In this document: positions 11,038 to 20,795 of the stretch, piece after piece | Position numbering within the stretch: the first letter of the stretch is position 1 | How the letters are laid out: each line of letters starts with the position of its first letter | DNA from: Orychophragmus violaceus | Lineage: Eukaryota; Streptophyta; Magnoliopsida; Brassicales; Brassicaceae | Assembly (NCBI GenBank): GCA_030180135.1 | Contig: CM058233.1 | Coordinates: 26,631,615 to 26,695,614, forward strand | Direction: 5' to 3' | DNA length: 64,000 nt | Notes under the pieces: model-generated | The model's database searches: none | Told to the model about the DNA's origin: nothing | Seen by the model: the letters and a program-made list of their open reading frames with translations, nothing else | Translations under genes and position numbers: made by a program

Positions 11038-11954
11038 GTATTTTGTAATTATGTTGGTTTTATGTAAGACTTTTGCCTGGAGGTGTGTGTACTTTTGGTA
11101 TTTATAATTAAAAGCTTTTTGTTTTGTTACCTGATCGTGTTACTAATCGGACCTTTTTGAATTTCCTTAACTCAGTGCGAATTAGGTTTGAACATCGATT
11201 AGAACGCGAGCTGGTGTAAACGGTTTTAATTCGATTGCGAGACTTATGCGTGCTCGGCGTACTCGTTCAAAGGACAGGCGAATGTGCGAGGCTTAAGTGC
11301 TCGGCTTATTTGTTTTCGCCCACCTCAGAGAACATATGGGTAAGGACCTGGTTTTTTAGTGCAAGATGGATCTCGGCTTTTCCTCACCGCGATATGCATC
11401 TCTCGTGCAAGGAAGACCGCACTACTGGCCAGGGAGCGCGATGCTGATAATGCGATTCTTATTGGGTGCTCGGCTTACAGTTAAGGCGTGTATTGCTTGA
11501 CTTTGCGAACTAAGGAGTTCGGCTTTCTGCGAGCTAAAAAGCTCGGCTTTTTTGAACTAAGGAATTCGGCTTTTGAGAACTAAGGAGCTCGGCTTTTGAG
11601 AACTAAGGAGCTCAGCTTTTGTGTTAAATAGTCTAGGACAAGTGCTTTCAACTCGGCATAAGTCAATAAGTTAAAAAGAAATAATAACTCGGCATAAGTT
11701 AAAAAGGCATAAGTTAAAAATAAATAATAACTCGGCATAAGTTAAAAAGAAAACTATATCGGCATAAGGATAGTGTTGACTCGACTTGAGGTGTTTCTAT
11801 CTCGGTATAAGATGGAAAAAATAAGTTTTATTTAGATTGTGACTATGCCGATGAAGGCTGCCTACGTATCTTCTGAAGAAGAATCAAGTCACTCGTAGTT
11901 CATGCATAGTATTTTTTTTTGGCGCCTTGAGCCGAGGTTAGATCGCCGTCTAGA
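11038..11954. repeat. Tat1 spacer with tandem repeats between the convergent genes
   Basis: Non-coding spacer between the 3' end of the plus-strand aORF and the 3' end of minus-strand pol. It holds two short arrays. At about 11507-11631 there are four copies of a unit of roughly 25 bp (core GAACTAAGGAGCTCGGCTTT). At about 11653-11770 there are several copies of a unit around AACTCGGCATAAGTTAAAAA. Repeats at this place are common in Tat elements. Confidence 0.6.
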
Positions 11955-13449
11955 AGTATTCATTTAGGCTTGATGAATTCCACAAACGCCGCAAAGCTTT
12001 TCCTTTCATTGATTCGAGCTCGTAAACGCCGGTTTTGACGACCTTTGTTATCTTGTAGGGTCCTTCCCAGTTTGGGCCGAGTTAACCTCCTCTCCATTCT
12101 TTGGTGTTTTCGTAGACTTTGCGAAGCACGTAGTCTCCGAGTTGGAAGTGTCGTTCTCGTACCTTTTGGTTGTAATACCGAGTTGTGAGTTGTTGGTAGT
12201 TCTGGATGCGGAGCAATCCCCGATCTCGTTCTTCCTCGATTGTATCGAGGGCGTGAAGCAACATTTTTTCGTTGATCTCGTTATGCTGAGGCATAAGAGC
12301 TCGTCGGAGAGTATAGATGTTGGCCTCTGCCAGGACCATTTCTTCCATGCCGAAGGCTAGGGAAAAAGGGTAGCCCCAGTTGCGCGGTGAGGAGTTGTTC
12401 TGTGCGACCAAAGGACTCCGTCCAGTTAATCAGCCCACACTCCTTTCTTGCTTTCGAGACCCTTTTTGATACCGTCGATGATGGTTTTGTTAGTGGCTTC
12501 AGCCTGTCCGTTTCCCTGGGGATATCTCGGTGTTGACTTACTAAGCCGTATGTCCCACTTTTTGCAAAATCCTTCAAACAGGTTGGATCTGAATTGCGAT
12601 CCGTTATCAGTGACGATCTCGTAAGGCAACCCATATTGGCATATAATGTATTTCCAAACGAACTTCTGAACTTGGACGTCGTGGATTCCTACATATGCTT
12701 TGGCTTTGACCCATTTTGTGAAGTAGTATGTCATGATTAACATGAAGCGCCTTTGATTAGAAAGCGGCAACGGTCCAACGATGTCCATTGCCCACCTCAT
12801 GAATGGATATGCCGCGGTGGATGTAGTGAGTAGCTCTGTAGGCCGGTGTATGAATGGTGCATGTCGTTGACACTTTTCGCACTTGTTGGAGTAGGTCTCA
12901 CAATCGACGACCATAGTCGGCCAGTAGTGACCGTTTAACTTTATTTTAAGAGCGAGAGACCGACCTCCAGAGTGATTTCCGCAAGCATCTGAGTGTGTTT
13001 CTTCGAGTACTCGGCGGATTTTGTCTCTGTATATGCATCTGAGTAGGATTTTGTTGGCCGAGTATTTGTAAAGGATGTCGTTGTGTATCGTGTATCGCGC
13101 ACTTTTGACTTTTAGTCGCCGTGCAGCCCATTTATCCTCGGGAAGTTTCCCTCGGTCAAGTATGCATGAATCTCTTATCGTCAGTCCGTATCGTGATCTG
13201 TTAAGAGTGCAATGAGGTCGGCGTGTTTAACCTGACTATTGTCTGGACCGACTTGTTCATCTGAATGTCCGATTGCAAGGATGGTGTCATCAGGAGAAGG
13301 TTCTTCATGATTGCTTTCGGGCGGCGGGATGCTTGGTTCGTGAATCGTTTCCACCGGAATCCGTCGACATATATCAGGATTCGGTGTTGATGCCAGAGAC
13401 GCAAGTGCGTCTGCAGGGGCATTTTCTCTCCTTGGTATTTGGATTATGT
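11955..13449 (-). pseudogene. Tat1 pol, 3' part: end of RNase H and integrase
   Basis: Minus-strand fragments of a Ty3/Gypsy integrase. The best open stretch (12426-12914) contains the zinc-finger Cys pair CEKCQRH, then the DDE core: MDIVGPLPLS, VTDNGSQF and GNGQAEATNKT. It continues at 12082-12411 with the conserved tail (RALMPQHNEINEK, LGDYVLRKVYENT). Upstream (13200-13449) the frame encodes the end of the second RNase H (IPRRENAPADALASLA) before being cut by Copia-2. Several frameshifts and stops separate the pieces, so no functional integrase can be made. The integrase joins cDNA to chromosomal DNA. Confidence 0.75.
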
Positions 13450-13723
13450 CAAAGTGTTGGGATAGTGTCCTGAAATCACACTTGTACTCACTCCTGATGA
13501 TAGTTGTGTGTCGAGATCAGACATTCGTATAATACTGGGTGGTTGCAATGTTTTGCTCGAAGCCTCTTGCAGTCTGTAAGTTGTAGACTTACTGCCAGTA
13601 TTATATGATCCTATAGGGTCACACACCTAAGCAAACTGGAAGCAAGAATGTGGAAATGATCATTATGGTAATGATCATGTTAATATGTATTGGATACATA
13701 TTAACTTAGAGTTTTATGATAAG

Positions 13724-13811
13724 TGTGTCGATCGATGCATGAGTGTATCGATCGATGCAGGCTTTTCGTGGAGGTGTAACGATCGATGCTTTGAGTGTGT
13801 CTATCGTTTCA
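13724..13811. repeat. Two CGATCG palindrome pairs in the Copia-2 U3 region
   Basis: Units at 13724-13739 and 13744-13759 (20 bp apart) and at 13775-13790 and 13796-13811 (21 bp apart). The last unit is degenerate here (CTATCG core) but intact in the 3' LTR. The pairs sit 60-150 bp upstream of the TATA box, a typical enhancer position. Confidence 0.8.
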
Positions 13812-13866
13812 CATCGGGTTAATGACGCAGCGAAGTCGGGTTTTGTCTGACGGTTTGTGAGGTCAT

Positions 13867-13905
13867 TTTAGGTCGATATATATAGGCATATATGGTCGAC
13901 CTAAA
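13867..13905 (+). promoter_or_regulatory. Copia-2 promoter: TATA box inside an inverted repeat
   Basis: GATATATATAGGC gives a TATA box at about 13875-13884. It lies between perfect 10-bp inverted arms TTTAGGTCGA (13867-13876) and TCGACCTAAA (13896-13905). Transcription would start about 30 bp downstream. The 3' LTR carries the same arrangement. Confidence 0.6.
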
Positions 13906-14146
13906 CCCAAGGCCGTCTCCTTTTTCCTCTGACAGAAAAGCAGAAACTCCAAAACTCTGAGATCCCACACAATTCGGTACTAGCATCCCGTTGATCCAGC
14001 TTGTGTGCGTGTGTATCTGGTAGAGGCAAGGCGATTGCGTTGCTCCACTGATCTCGTTCACCATCTCAATTCCGCTGCCAGAAAGGTAAGAACGAGGTTG
14101 GTTTCATTCAATATATCAAACCCTAGATCCTAGGAGATCCTAACAG

Positions 14147-14158
14147 TGGTATCAGAGC
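14147..14158 (+). other. Copia-2 primer binding site (initiator tRNA-Met)
   Basis: TGGTATCAGAGC one base after the 5' LTR. Confidence 0.9.
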
Positions 14159-14305
14159 GTTGTTAGGGTTTAGCTATTGAATCTGATGCAATTAATTCAA
14201 AACTTGTCGTTGTTGAATTGAATATTGCATGCTGAAATCGTGTTTTCTCTTGTTAATCTCGGATTATAAGCCTGTTGAAAAACGATGAAACTGTTGAAAT
14301 CGCAC

Positions 14306-14696
14306 TGTGTCGATCGATGCATCGGATGTGTCGATCGACACGCCGCGAAATAACACGTTAAATTTTAGGGTTTGTCGCAGTGTGTCGATCGATGCAAAGC
14401 ATGCGTCGATCGTCACAGAGCGAGAACTCGCAAATATCTTGAGGGTTTTGTCGCAGTGTGTCGATCGATGCAAAGCGTGCGTCGATCGACACAGAGCGAA
14501 AACTCGGAAAAATCTTTTGGGTTGTTCGCATAGCATCGATCGTCACTAAGCTTGTGTCGATCGATGCACAGCGAAAACTTGCACTGTACCGATCGACGCA
14601 CTGGGTGCATCGATCGATTCAGTCGGTTGGTTTCGGTTGAATTGGATTGAACCGGAAACCAAATTTGATTGTGGTTTGAGTGCATCGATCGATACA
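14306..14696 (+). repeat. Tandem array of CGATCG palindrome pairs in the Copia-2 leader
   Basis: Five pairs at 14306-14342, 14381-14417, 14457-14493, 14532-14568 and 14585-14621, plus a single unit at 14681-14696. Within every pair the two units start exactly 21 bp apart. The first four pairs recur every 75-76 bp as a tandem repeat whose flanks read TTGTCGCAG before and AGCGAAAACTCG after. The array lies between the primer site and gag, so it is transcribed but not translated. Confidence 0.9.
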
Positions 14697-15316
14697 TAAC
14701 CCGCAGACTTAGAAGTTGGACTTCGAGTTGCGAATACCAAATCAATAATGAACCTTAACTTAATAAAACTGAATGTTTTAATTAAATCTATAATTTCTTG
14801 GATGTGTATTGGATATACATCAAGATTAAAAGTTCCTTTCCTCAACTAAATATCAAGTGATCTTGATGTCTTGACCGATCTCGTCTACTGTCACGACTCG
14901 TGTTGTTGTTGGACATCCTTGGAGTCCTTGGTGTCCACAGCAACATAAGAAATGCAGGTGATCATTGATAGATTTGCAGTGCAACTATTAATGATCACAA
15001 GACAGAAGAGATTGGTTTTACTTGACTGGGCTGTCAGAAGTTCTGGGCCCAGAGACATCAGAGTGAATTGGACATAGTTTGTCTTATCCACGACCAAGAG
15101 TTGTACTGAGTACAATTAGCAATGATTTGCTTACCTAGGTAACTAAAGTTTGAGCAACGGCGAGTCGCCCACTCGAATTTTAGTAATCTGAGGATCTTGG
15201 CTCATTGTATTCATCTGAGGAAACATAGTTTTGAATACAATGCGAGTTTTTCTTATTAGATAAGAACTCTCATTTCTTGAGCATTATAACTAAAATCTAC
15301 CTTTTGAATTACAGCT
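14697..15316 (+). other. Rest of Copia-2 5' leader
   Basis: No ORF worth calling in either direction. A GAACCTTAAC-rich AT stretch leads to the gag start. It may contain the packaging signal. Confidence 0.5.
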
Positions 15317-18300
15317 ATGTCTGTCTCAAATCACATCAACACTTTCTCACTAAGATCCGTCCTTGAGAAGGACAAGTTAAATGGATCTAATTTCTTGGAA
15401 TGGTATCGGAACCTGAGAATAGTTCTCAGGCAGGAGAACAAGGAATATGTCCTTGAAAAAGTTCTCACCGAGAGGCCACGTTCCAATGCCCCGCAGACAG
15501 AAAAGAATGCTTGGGATAAGCATTCAGCTGATGTCAAAGATGTTAATTGTCTAATGCTGGTGACTATGAACTCTGAGCTGCAGAAGCAATATGAGAACGT
15601 GATGTCACCCATTGAGATGATTAACAGCCTGAAAGCTTTGTTTCAGGAGCAAGCTCGCACAGAGAGATACCAGACGGTTAAATCTCTCATGGATTGCAAG
15701 CTGGCTAAGGACAGTCCAGTAAGTCCTCATGTCCTTAAAATGATGGGTTACATTGATAACCTGGGGAAACTGGACTGTGCCATTAGGCAGGAGCTGGCCA
15801 CTAACATGATTCTGCAGTCTTTGCCGTCGTGTTTTGATCAGTTCATCATGAACTACAACATGCAAAACATGACTAAGACATTGACTGAGTTGCACGGTAT
15901 GCTGAAGACAGCAGAGAGGAATCTCAAGAAGGCTACTCCCAGTGTCCTGATGGTACAAGGGGGTAAGAGGTTCAAGAAACCTAAGAAGGACAAGGGAAAG
16001 GCCCAGGTTGTCGAGACTGAAAGTCAAGACAAGCCCAAGCCCAAGCCCAAATCCGGGCCTTCTCCTGAGGATAAGTACAACTACTGCAAGCAGTTGGGGC
16101 ATTGGAAGAGAGACTGCAAGAAGTTCAAGGAAGATTACAAGAAGCTGAAAAAGACGTATGATGCGTCTGATTCAGGTATTTATGTTATCGAACTTAATGT
16201 TATATCTTCTCGTTCTACTTCGTGGGTATTGGATACCGGCTGTGGTGCTCACATTTGTACTGATGTGCAGGCACTAAGAAACAGTAGGACGCTGAAGAAA
16301 GGACAAGTAGAGCTACGGGTCGGGAATGGAGCTAAGGTTGCTGCACTGGCCGTAGGCACCTACGAGTTGTCCTTACCTTCGGGCATGGTTTTAATTTTGA
16401 ATAATTGCTACTTTGTACCTGCGATTAGCAGAAACATAATTTCAGTTTCCGTTCTGGATTTGGAAGGTTTTGATTTTGCTGTTAAGAATAAAGTTTGTTC
16501 TTTTAATCGTGATGGTACATTTTATGGTAGCGCCCCATTAGAAAATGGGTTATATATATTAGACCAAGAAATGCCTAACTTTAACATAAATACAAAGCGG
16601 TTTAAGTCCAATGACGAAAACCCAACTTTCTTATGGCAATGTCGTTTGGGCCATATCAATGAGAAACGCATCCAAAGGCTCCATCGAAATGGGCTTCTGG
16701 GCTCATTTGATTTTGAATCATGTGAGAAATGCGAATCTTGCTTGGTAGGCAAAATGGCTAGAGCCCCTTTCAACAAACCAAATGAAAGGGCCAGTGACTT
16801 ATGGGGCCTTATTCATACTGATGTATGTGGGCCGATGAGTACTGTTGCCAGAGGAAATTACAAGTACTTAATTACCTTCACTGATGACTTCAGTAGGTAT
16901 GGCTATGTCTATTTGATGAGACACAAGTCAGAATCCTTTGATAGATTCAAGGAATTCAAGAATGAAGTACAGAATCAACTTGGCAAAAGTATCAAAGTTC
17001 TGCGATCGGATCGCGGAGGAGAATACTTGAGTCAAGAATTCAGCGACTATCTGAGCGAGTGTGGAATTATTTCACAACTCATTCCTCCTGGTACACCCCA
17101 ATGGAATGGAGTGTCAGAGAGGAGAAATCGAACCTTATTGGATATGGTTCGGTCTATGATGAGTCATTCTAATCTTCCATTATCCTTTTGGGGATACGCT
17201 CTAGAAACGTCTGCGTTTACACTAAATAGGATGCCATCTAAATCAGTGGAAAAGACACCACATGAAATGTGGACTGGGAATGTTCCTAGTCTGTCTTTCC
17301 TGAGGATTTGGGGTTGTGAAGCTTATGTCAAACGTTTAATCTCTGACAAGCTTGCACCCAAATCAGATAAATGCTACTTCGTTGGTTATTCTAAGGAAAC
17401 CAGGGCATACTACTTTTACAACCAATCTGAGAACAAAGTATTTGTTGCTCGGAACTGTTCTTTTCTTGAGAGGGAGTTTCTCTCTAAGAAAAACAGTGGG
17501 AGTAAAGTACATCTTGAAGAAATTCAAGATGCACAGGAAGCTACTCTTCCTATTGAGAAAGAGCAGCAGCTGGATCCACAAAGTTCTGTGGAACCGGCGC
17601 CTGTGGAGCCTGAAGTTCGCAGATCCGGAAGGATCCGTCACGAACCCGAGAGATACTATGGATTTCTCGTGACCGATTCAAATGATCTGATGATCATTGA
17701 TAGTGACGAACCAGCGACCTTCGCGGAAGCAATGATGGGCCCGGACTCCGAAAAATGGGTTGGAGCCTCTAAGTCCGAAATGGGATCCATGTCAGAAAAC
17801 CAAGTATGGTCCTTGGTCGATTTACCTAATGGTGCAAAAGCCATTGAGTGTAAATGGATCTTCAAGAAGAAGATTGACGTGGATGGAAATGTACAGATTT
17901 ACAAAGCGAGGTTAGTGGCTAAAGGTTTCAAGCAAATTCATGGTATCGACTATGATGAAACCTATTCCCCAGTCGCTATGCTTAAATCCATTCGGATTCT
18001 TCTAGCAATTGCCGCTCATTATGATTATGAGATTTGGAAAATGGATGTCAAAACCGCATTCCTGAATGGTATTCTGGAAGAGGATGTGTATATGACACAG
18101 CCTGAAGGTTTTGTCAATCCTAAGGACGCTGGAAAGGTATGCAAGCTTCATAAATCCATTTATGGATTGAAGCAAGCATCACGGAGTTGGAATCTTCGTT
18201 TTGATGAATCTGTTAAACAATTTGGTTTCATCAAGAACGAAGAGGAACCATGTGTTTACAAGAAGACTAGTGGGAGCAAAATTGCGTTTCTTGTACTGTA

Positions 18301-19282
18301 TGTCGATGACATACTCCTCCTCGGTAATGACGTTCCGTTGCTTCAGTCTGTCAAGACTTGGCTTGGAAGTTGTTTTTCCATGAAAGACATGGGAGAAGCC
18401 GCTTACATCCTTGGAATCAGAATCTACAGAGATAGAGTGAACAGGCTGATTGGATTGTGCCAGGACACTTATATTGATAAGGTGTTGCACAGATTCAAGA
18501 TGCAAGATTCTAAGAAGGGCTTCATACCGATGTCTCATGGCATGAGTCTTAGCAAGAAGCAGTGTCCCACGACACTTGCTGACCGAGAGCGCATGAATAG
18601 GATTCATTATGCTTCTGAAATAGGATCTATTATGTATGTCATGCTCTGCACTCGTCCAGATGTAGCTTACGCGTTAAGCATGACGAGTAGATACCAATCT
18701 GATCCAGGTGAAGTTCACTGGACAGCTGTCAAGAATATTCCCAAGTATTTGAGACATACTAAGGATAAGTTCCTTGTGTATGGAGGAAGTAAAGAACTTG
18801 TGGTGAATGGATTCACCGATGCGAGTTTTCAGACAGACAGAGACGATTTCCGATCACAATCTGGATATGTCTTCTGTCTAAATGGCGGTGCAGTGAGCTG
18901 GAAGAGCTCTAAGCAGAATACCGTAGCTGATTCCACAACGGAAGCTGAATATGTTGCTGCTTCAGAAGCGGCAAAGGAAGTTGTTTGGATCAAGAAGTTC
19001 ATGACTGAACTTGGTGTGGTTCCTAGTATCTTGGAGCCAGTGGCTTTGTTTTGTGATAACAACGGAGCCATTGCTCAGGCAAAAGAACCAAGGTCACACC
19101 AGAAGTCCAAACACGTGGAGAGGAGATATCACCTGATTCGAGATATCGTCAATAGAGGTGATGTGAAGATCAGCCGAGTTCTGACAGACGAGAATGTCAC
19201 TGATCCTCTAACTAAGTCACTCCCAAGGCCTAAGCATGAGAGTCATACGACTGCTATAGGCATTAGAGATCTAAAGATGTAA
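15317..19282 (+). CDS. Copia-2 gag-pol polyprotein
   Basis: One frame of 1321 residues from the first ATG after the leader. Gag occupies about residues 1-290 (NTFSLRSVLEKDKLNGSNF at the start). The zinc knuckle at 254-267 reads YNYCKQLGHWKRDC: its first Cys is replaced by Tyr. The aspartic protease active site DTGCGAH is near 303. The integrase zinc region (HINEKRIQRL, CEKCESC) is followed by the DDE residues in HTDVCGPM (near 499), RSDRGGEY (near 562) and GVSERRNR (near 598). Reverse transcriptase has MDVKTAFLNG and YVDD (near 995). RNase H has TDASF (near 1167), TTEAEY (near 1208) and FCDNNGA (near 1245). All domains are complete and in Copia order. The length is normal for the family. Confidence 0.95.
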   Translation: MSVSNHINTFSLRSVLEKDKLNGSNFLEWYRNLRIVLRQENKEYVLEKVLTERPRSNAPQTEKNAWDKHSADVKDVNCLMLVTMNSELQKQYENVMSPIEMINSLKALFQEQARTERYQTVKSLMDCKLAKDSPVSPHVLKMMGYIDNLGKLDCAIRQELATNMILQSLPSCFDQFIMNYNMQNMTKTLTELHGMLKTAERNLKKATPSVLMVQGGKRFKKPKKDKGKAQVVETESQDKPKPKPKSGPSPEDKYNYCKQLGHWKRDCKKFKEDYKKLKKTYDASDSGIYVIELNVISSRSTSWVLDTGCGAHICTDVQALRNSRTLKKGQVELRVGNGAKVAALAVGTYELSLPSGMVLILNNCYFVPAISRNIISVSVLDLEGFDFAVKNKVCSFNRDGTFYGSAPLENGLYILDQEMPNFNINTKRFKSNDENPTFLWQCRLGHINEKRIQRLHRNGLLGSFDFESCEKCESCLVGKMARAPFNKPNERASDLWGLIHTDVCGPMSTVARGNYKYLITFTDDFSRYGYVYLMRHKSESFDRFKEFKNEVQNQLGKSIKVLRSDRGGEYLSQEFSDYLSECGIISQLIPPGTPQWNGVSERRNRTLLDMVRSMMSHSNLPLSFWGYALETSAFTLNRMPSKSVEKTPHEMWTGNVPSLSFLRIWGCEAYVKRLISDKLAPKSDKCYFVGYSKETRAYYFYNQSENKVFVARNCSFLEREFLSKKNSGSKVHLEEIQDAQEATLPIEKEQQLDPQSSVEPAPVEPEVRRSGRIRHEPERYYGFLVTDSNDLMIIDSDEPATFAEAMMGPDSEKWVGASKSEMGSMSENQVWSLVDLPNGAKAIECKWIFKKKIDVDGNVQIYKARLVAKGFKQIHGIDYDETYSPVAMLKSIRILLAIAAHYDYEIWKMDVKTAFLNGILEEDVYMTQPEGFVNPKDAGKVCKLHKSIYGLKQASRSWNLRFDESVKQFGFIKNEEEPCVYKKTSGSKIAFLVLYVDDILLLGNDVPLLQSVKTWLGSCFSMKDMGEAAYILGIRIYRDRVNRLIGLCQDTYIDKVLHRFKMQDSKKGFIPMSHGMSLSKKQCPTTLADRERMNRIHYASEIGSIMYVMLCTRPDVAYALSMTSRYQSDPGEVHWTAVKNIPKYLRHTKDKFLVYGGSKELVVNGFTDASFQTDRDDFRSQSGYVFCLNGGAVSWKSSKQNTVADSTTEAEYVAASEAAKEVVWIKKFMTELGVVPSILEPVALFCDNNGAIAQAKEPRSHQKSKHVERRYHLIRDIVNRGDVKISRVLTDENVTDPLTKSLPRPKHESHTTAIGIRDLKM

Positions 19283-20091
19283 TCTTGATTCTAGTGGGAG
19301 TTTTTGGTTTTTGTTTAAGTTATAATAAGATGCTCATGTAAACATTCTTTTGGAAGTGTTTTAATGAAATTTGATTTCAGCATTATTTATTGTGATCTAA
19401 ATAATGGTCCCAAATAAGTTTATGACATATTATAGGTCATCAAGTTGAGGACTTGATCATGAAACCCTATAAGTTAATAAATTATTTTGTCCCTAGTCGA
19501 GGTTGTAGAATTGGGACACTGACAACCGATAGAGACTAGATTGTGAGGTGACTGTTGGCTAAGTTTCATGGAGCCAATGATATGATTATCGCAGTCAGTC
19601 ACATAGATATATGTTGGTGAACATATGATCGGACATGACCCGCTAATGAGAAGTCTACAAGATAGTTATATCTGTGTCATAAGAGGTTCTCATTACGACT
19701 ATAGAGTATAGTCCTTAGACCTGAGTTCATCATGCTTTCTTGCATATGAATTGGTGCATTTTGACTTTGTCAAACGTCGACCCGTAACTGGCGACTATAA
19801 CGGCACTGTTCAAGTATATCATGAAATGTGCGTTGAAACAGGGATGGAACAAGATGGAATTTGTCCCTCCTGAATAACGGGAGATAAATATCTCAGGGCC
19901 TATCGAAGATTGAATACTGAGAGAATGTGTGGCCGCACTCAAACGAACTGTAGTTCAGTTGTTTGTAATGTTCAGTATGAGATCAGGAGTTCGATAAACA
20001 CGATATTGGCTTAATAAGGATGACACCAATCTTGCCTTATGCCAAATCGAGATATAGAGACAAAAGGATTAAAGGAATTGATGATTCCAGT
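19283..20091 (+). other. Copia-2 3' untranslated region
   Basis: Non-coding sequence between the gag-pol stop and the polypurine tract. Parts are shared with the Copia-1 3' region, so it is conserved between families. Confidence 0.6.
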
Positions 20092-20104
20092 ACAAGTGGG
20101 AGAT
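20092..20104 (+). other. Copia-2 polypurine tract
   Basis: ACAAGTGGGAGAT immediately before the 3' LTR. Confidence 0.85.
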
Positions 20105-20795
20105 TGTTGGGATAGTGTCCTGAAATCACACTTGTACTCACTCCTGATGATAGTTGTGTGTCGAGATCAGATATTCGTATAATACTGGGTGGTTGCAATG
20201 TTTTGCTAGAAGCCTCTTGCAGTCTGTAAGTTGTAGACTTACTGCCAGTATTATATGATCATATAGGGTCACACACCTAAGCAAACTGGAAGCAAGAATG
20301 TGGAAATGATCATTATGGTAATGATCATGTTAATATGTATTGGATACATATTAACTTAGAGTTTTATGATAAGTGTGTCGATCGAAGCATGAGTGTATCG
20401 ATCGATGCAGGCTTTTCGTGGAGGTGTAACGATCGATGCTTTGAGTGTGTCGATCGTTGCACATCGGGTTAATGACGCAGCGAAGTCGGGTTTTGTCTGA
20501 CGGTTTGTGAGGTCATTTTAGGTCGATATATATAGGCATATATAGTCGACCTAAACCCAAGGCCGTCTCCTTTTTCCTCTGACAGAAAAGCAGAAACTCC
20601 AAAACTCTGAGATCCCACACAATTCGGTACTAGCATCCCGTTGTTCCAGCTTGTGTGCGTGTGTATCTGGTAGAGGCAAGGCGATTGCGTTGCTCCACTG
20701 ATCTCGTTCACCATCTCAATTCTGCTGCCAGAAAGGTAAGAACGAGGTTGGTTTCATTCAATATATCAAACCCTAGATCCTAGGAGATCCTAACA
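20105..20795 (+). repeat. Copia-2 3' LTR
   Basis: Same length and termini as the 5' LTR. Palindrome pairs lie at 20374-20409 and 20425-20461; the latter is fully intact (TGTGTCGATCGTTGCA), unlike its 5' counterpart. Confidence 0.95.

Larger units (their letters stand above)
13455..14145 (+). repeat. Copia-2 5' LTR
   Basis: Starts TGTTGGGATAGTG and ends GATCCTAACA. It contains two palindrome pairs (13724-13811) and a TATA box. Confidence 0.95.
13455..20795 (+). mobile_element. Copia-2: complete Ty1/Copia retrotransposon with open gag-pol
   Basis: LTRs at 13455-14145 and 20105-20795 (691 bp each), target duplication CAAAG at 13450-13454 and 20796-20800, primer site for initiator tRNA-Met, 5' leader with tandem palindromic repeats, one 1321-codon gag-pol frame, polypurine tract. 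By eye the LTRs differ at roughly nine sites (about 1.3%), so the insertion is fairly recent. It lies inside the RNase H region of Tat1 in the opposite orientation. It is the only element in the window that might still be autonomous. Confidence 0.95.

Noticed and set aside
13819..14064. 81-residue minus-strand frame in the Copia-2 LTR, repeated at 20469
   Set aside because: Duplicate by LTR identity. It runs against the element and overlaps the promoter, with no recognisable domain.
14306..14621. Regular array looking like CRISPR repeats
   Set aside because: Units are palindromes in pairs inside a plant retrotransposon leader, with 5-bp and about 38-bp gaps that are themselves repeated. There are no unique spacers and no cas genes.
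14264..14845. Overlapping open frames on both strands rich in CIDRHT/SIDA repeats
   Set aside because: They are translations of the CGATCG repeat array in the Copia-2 leader. The repeat length, not coding selection, keeps them open.
18179..18607. 142-residue frame antisense to Copia-2 pol
   Set aside because: A shadow of the reverse transcriptase coding sequence.
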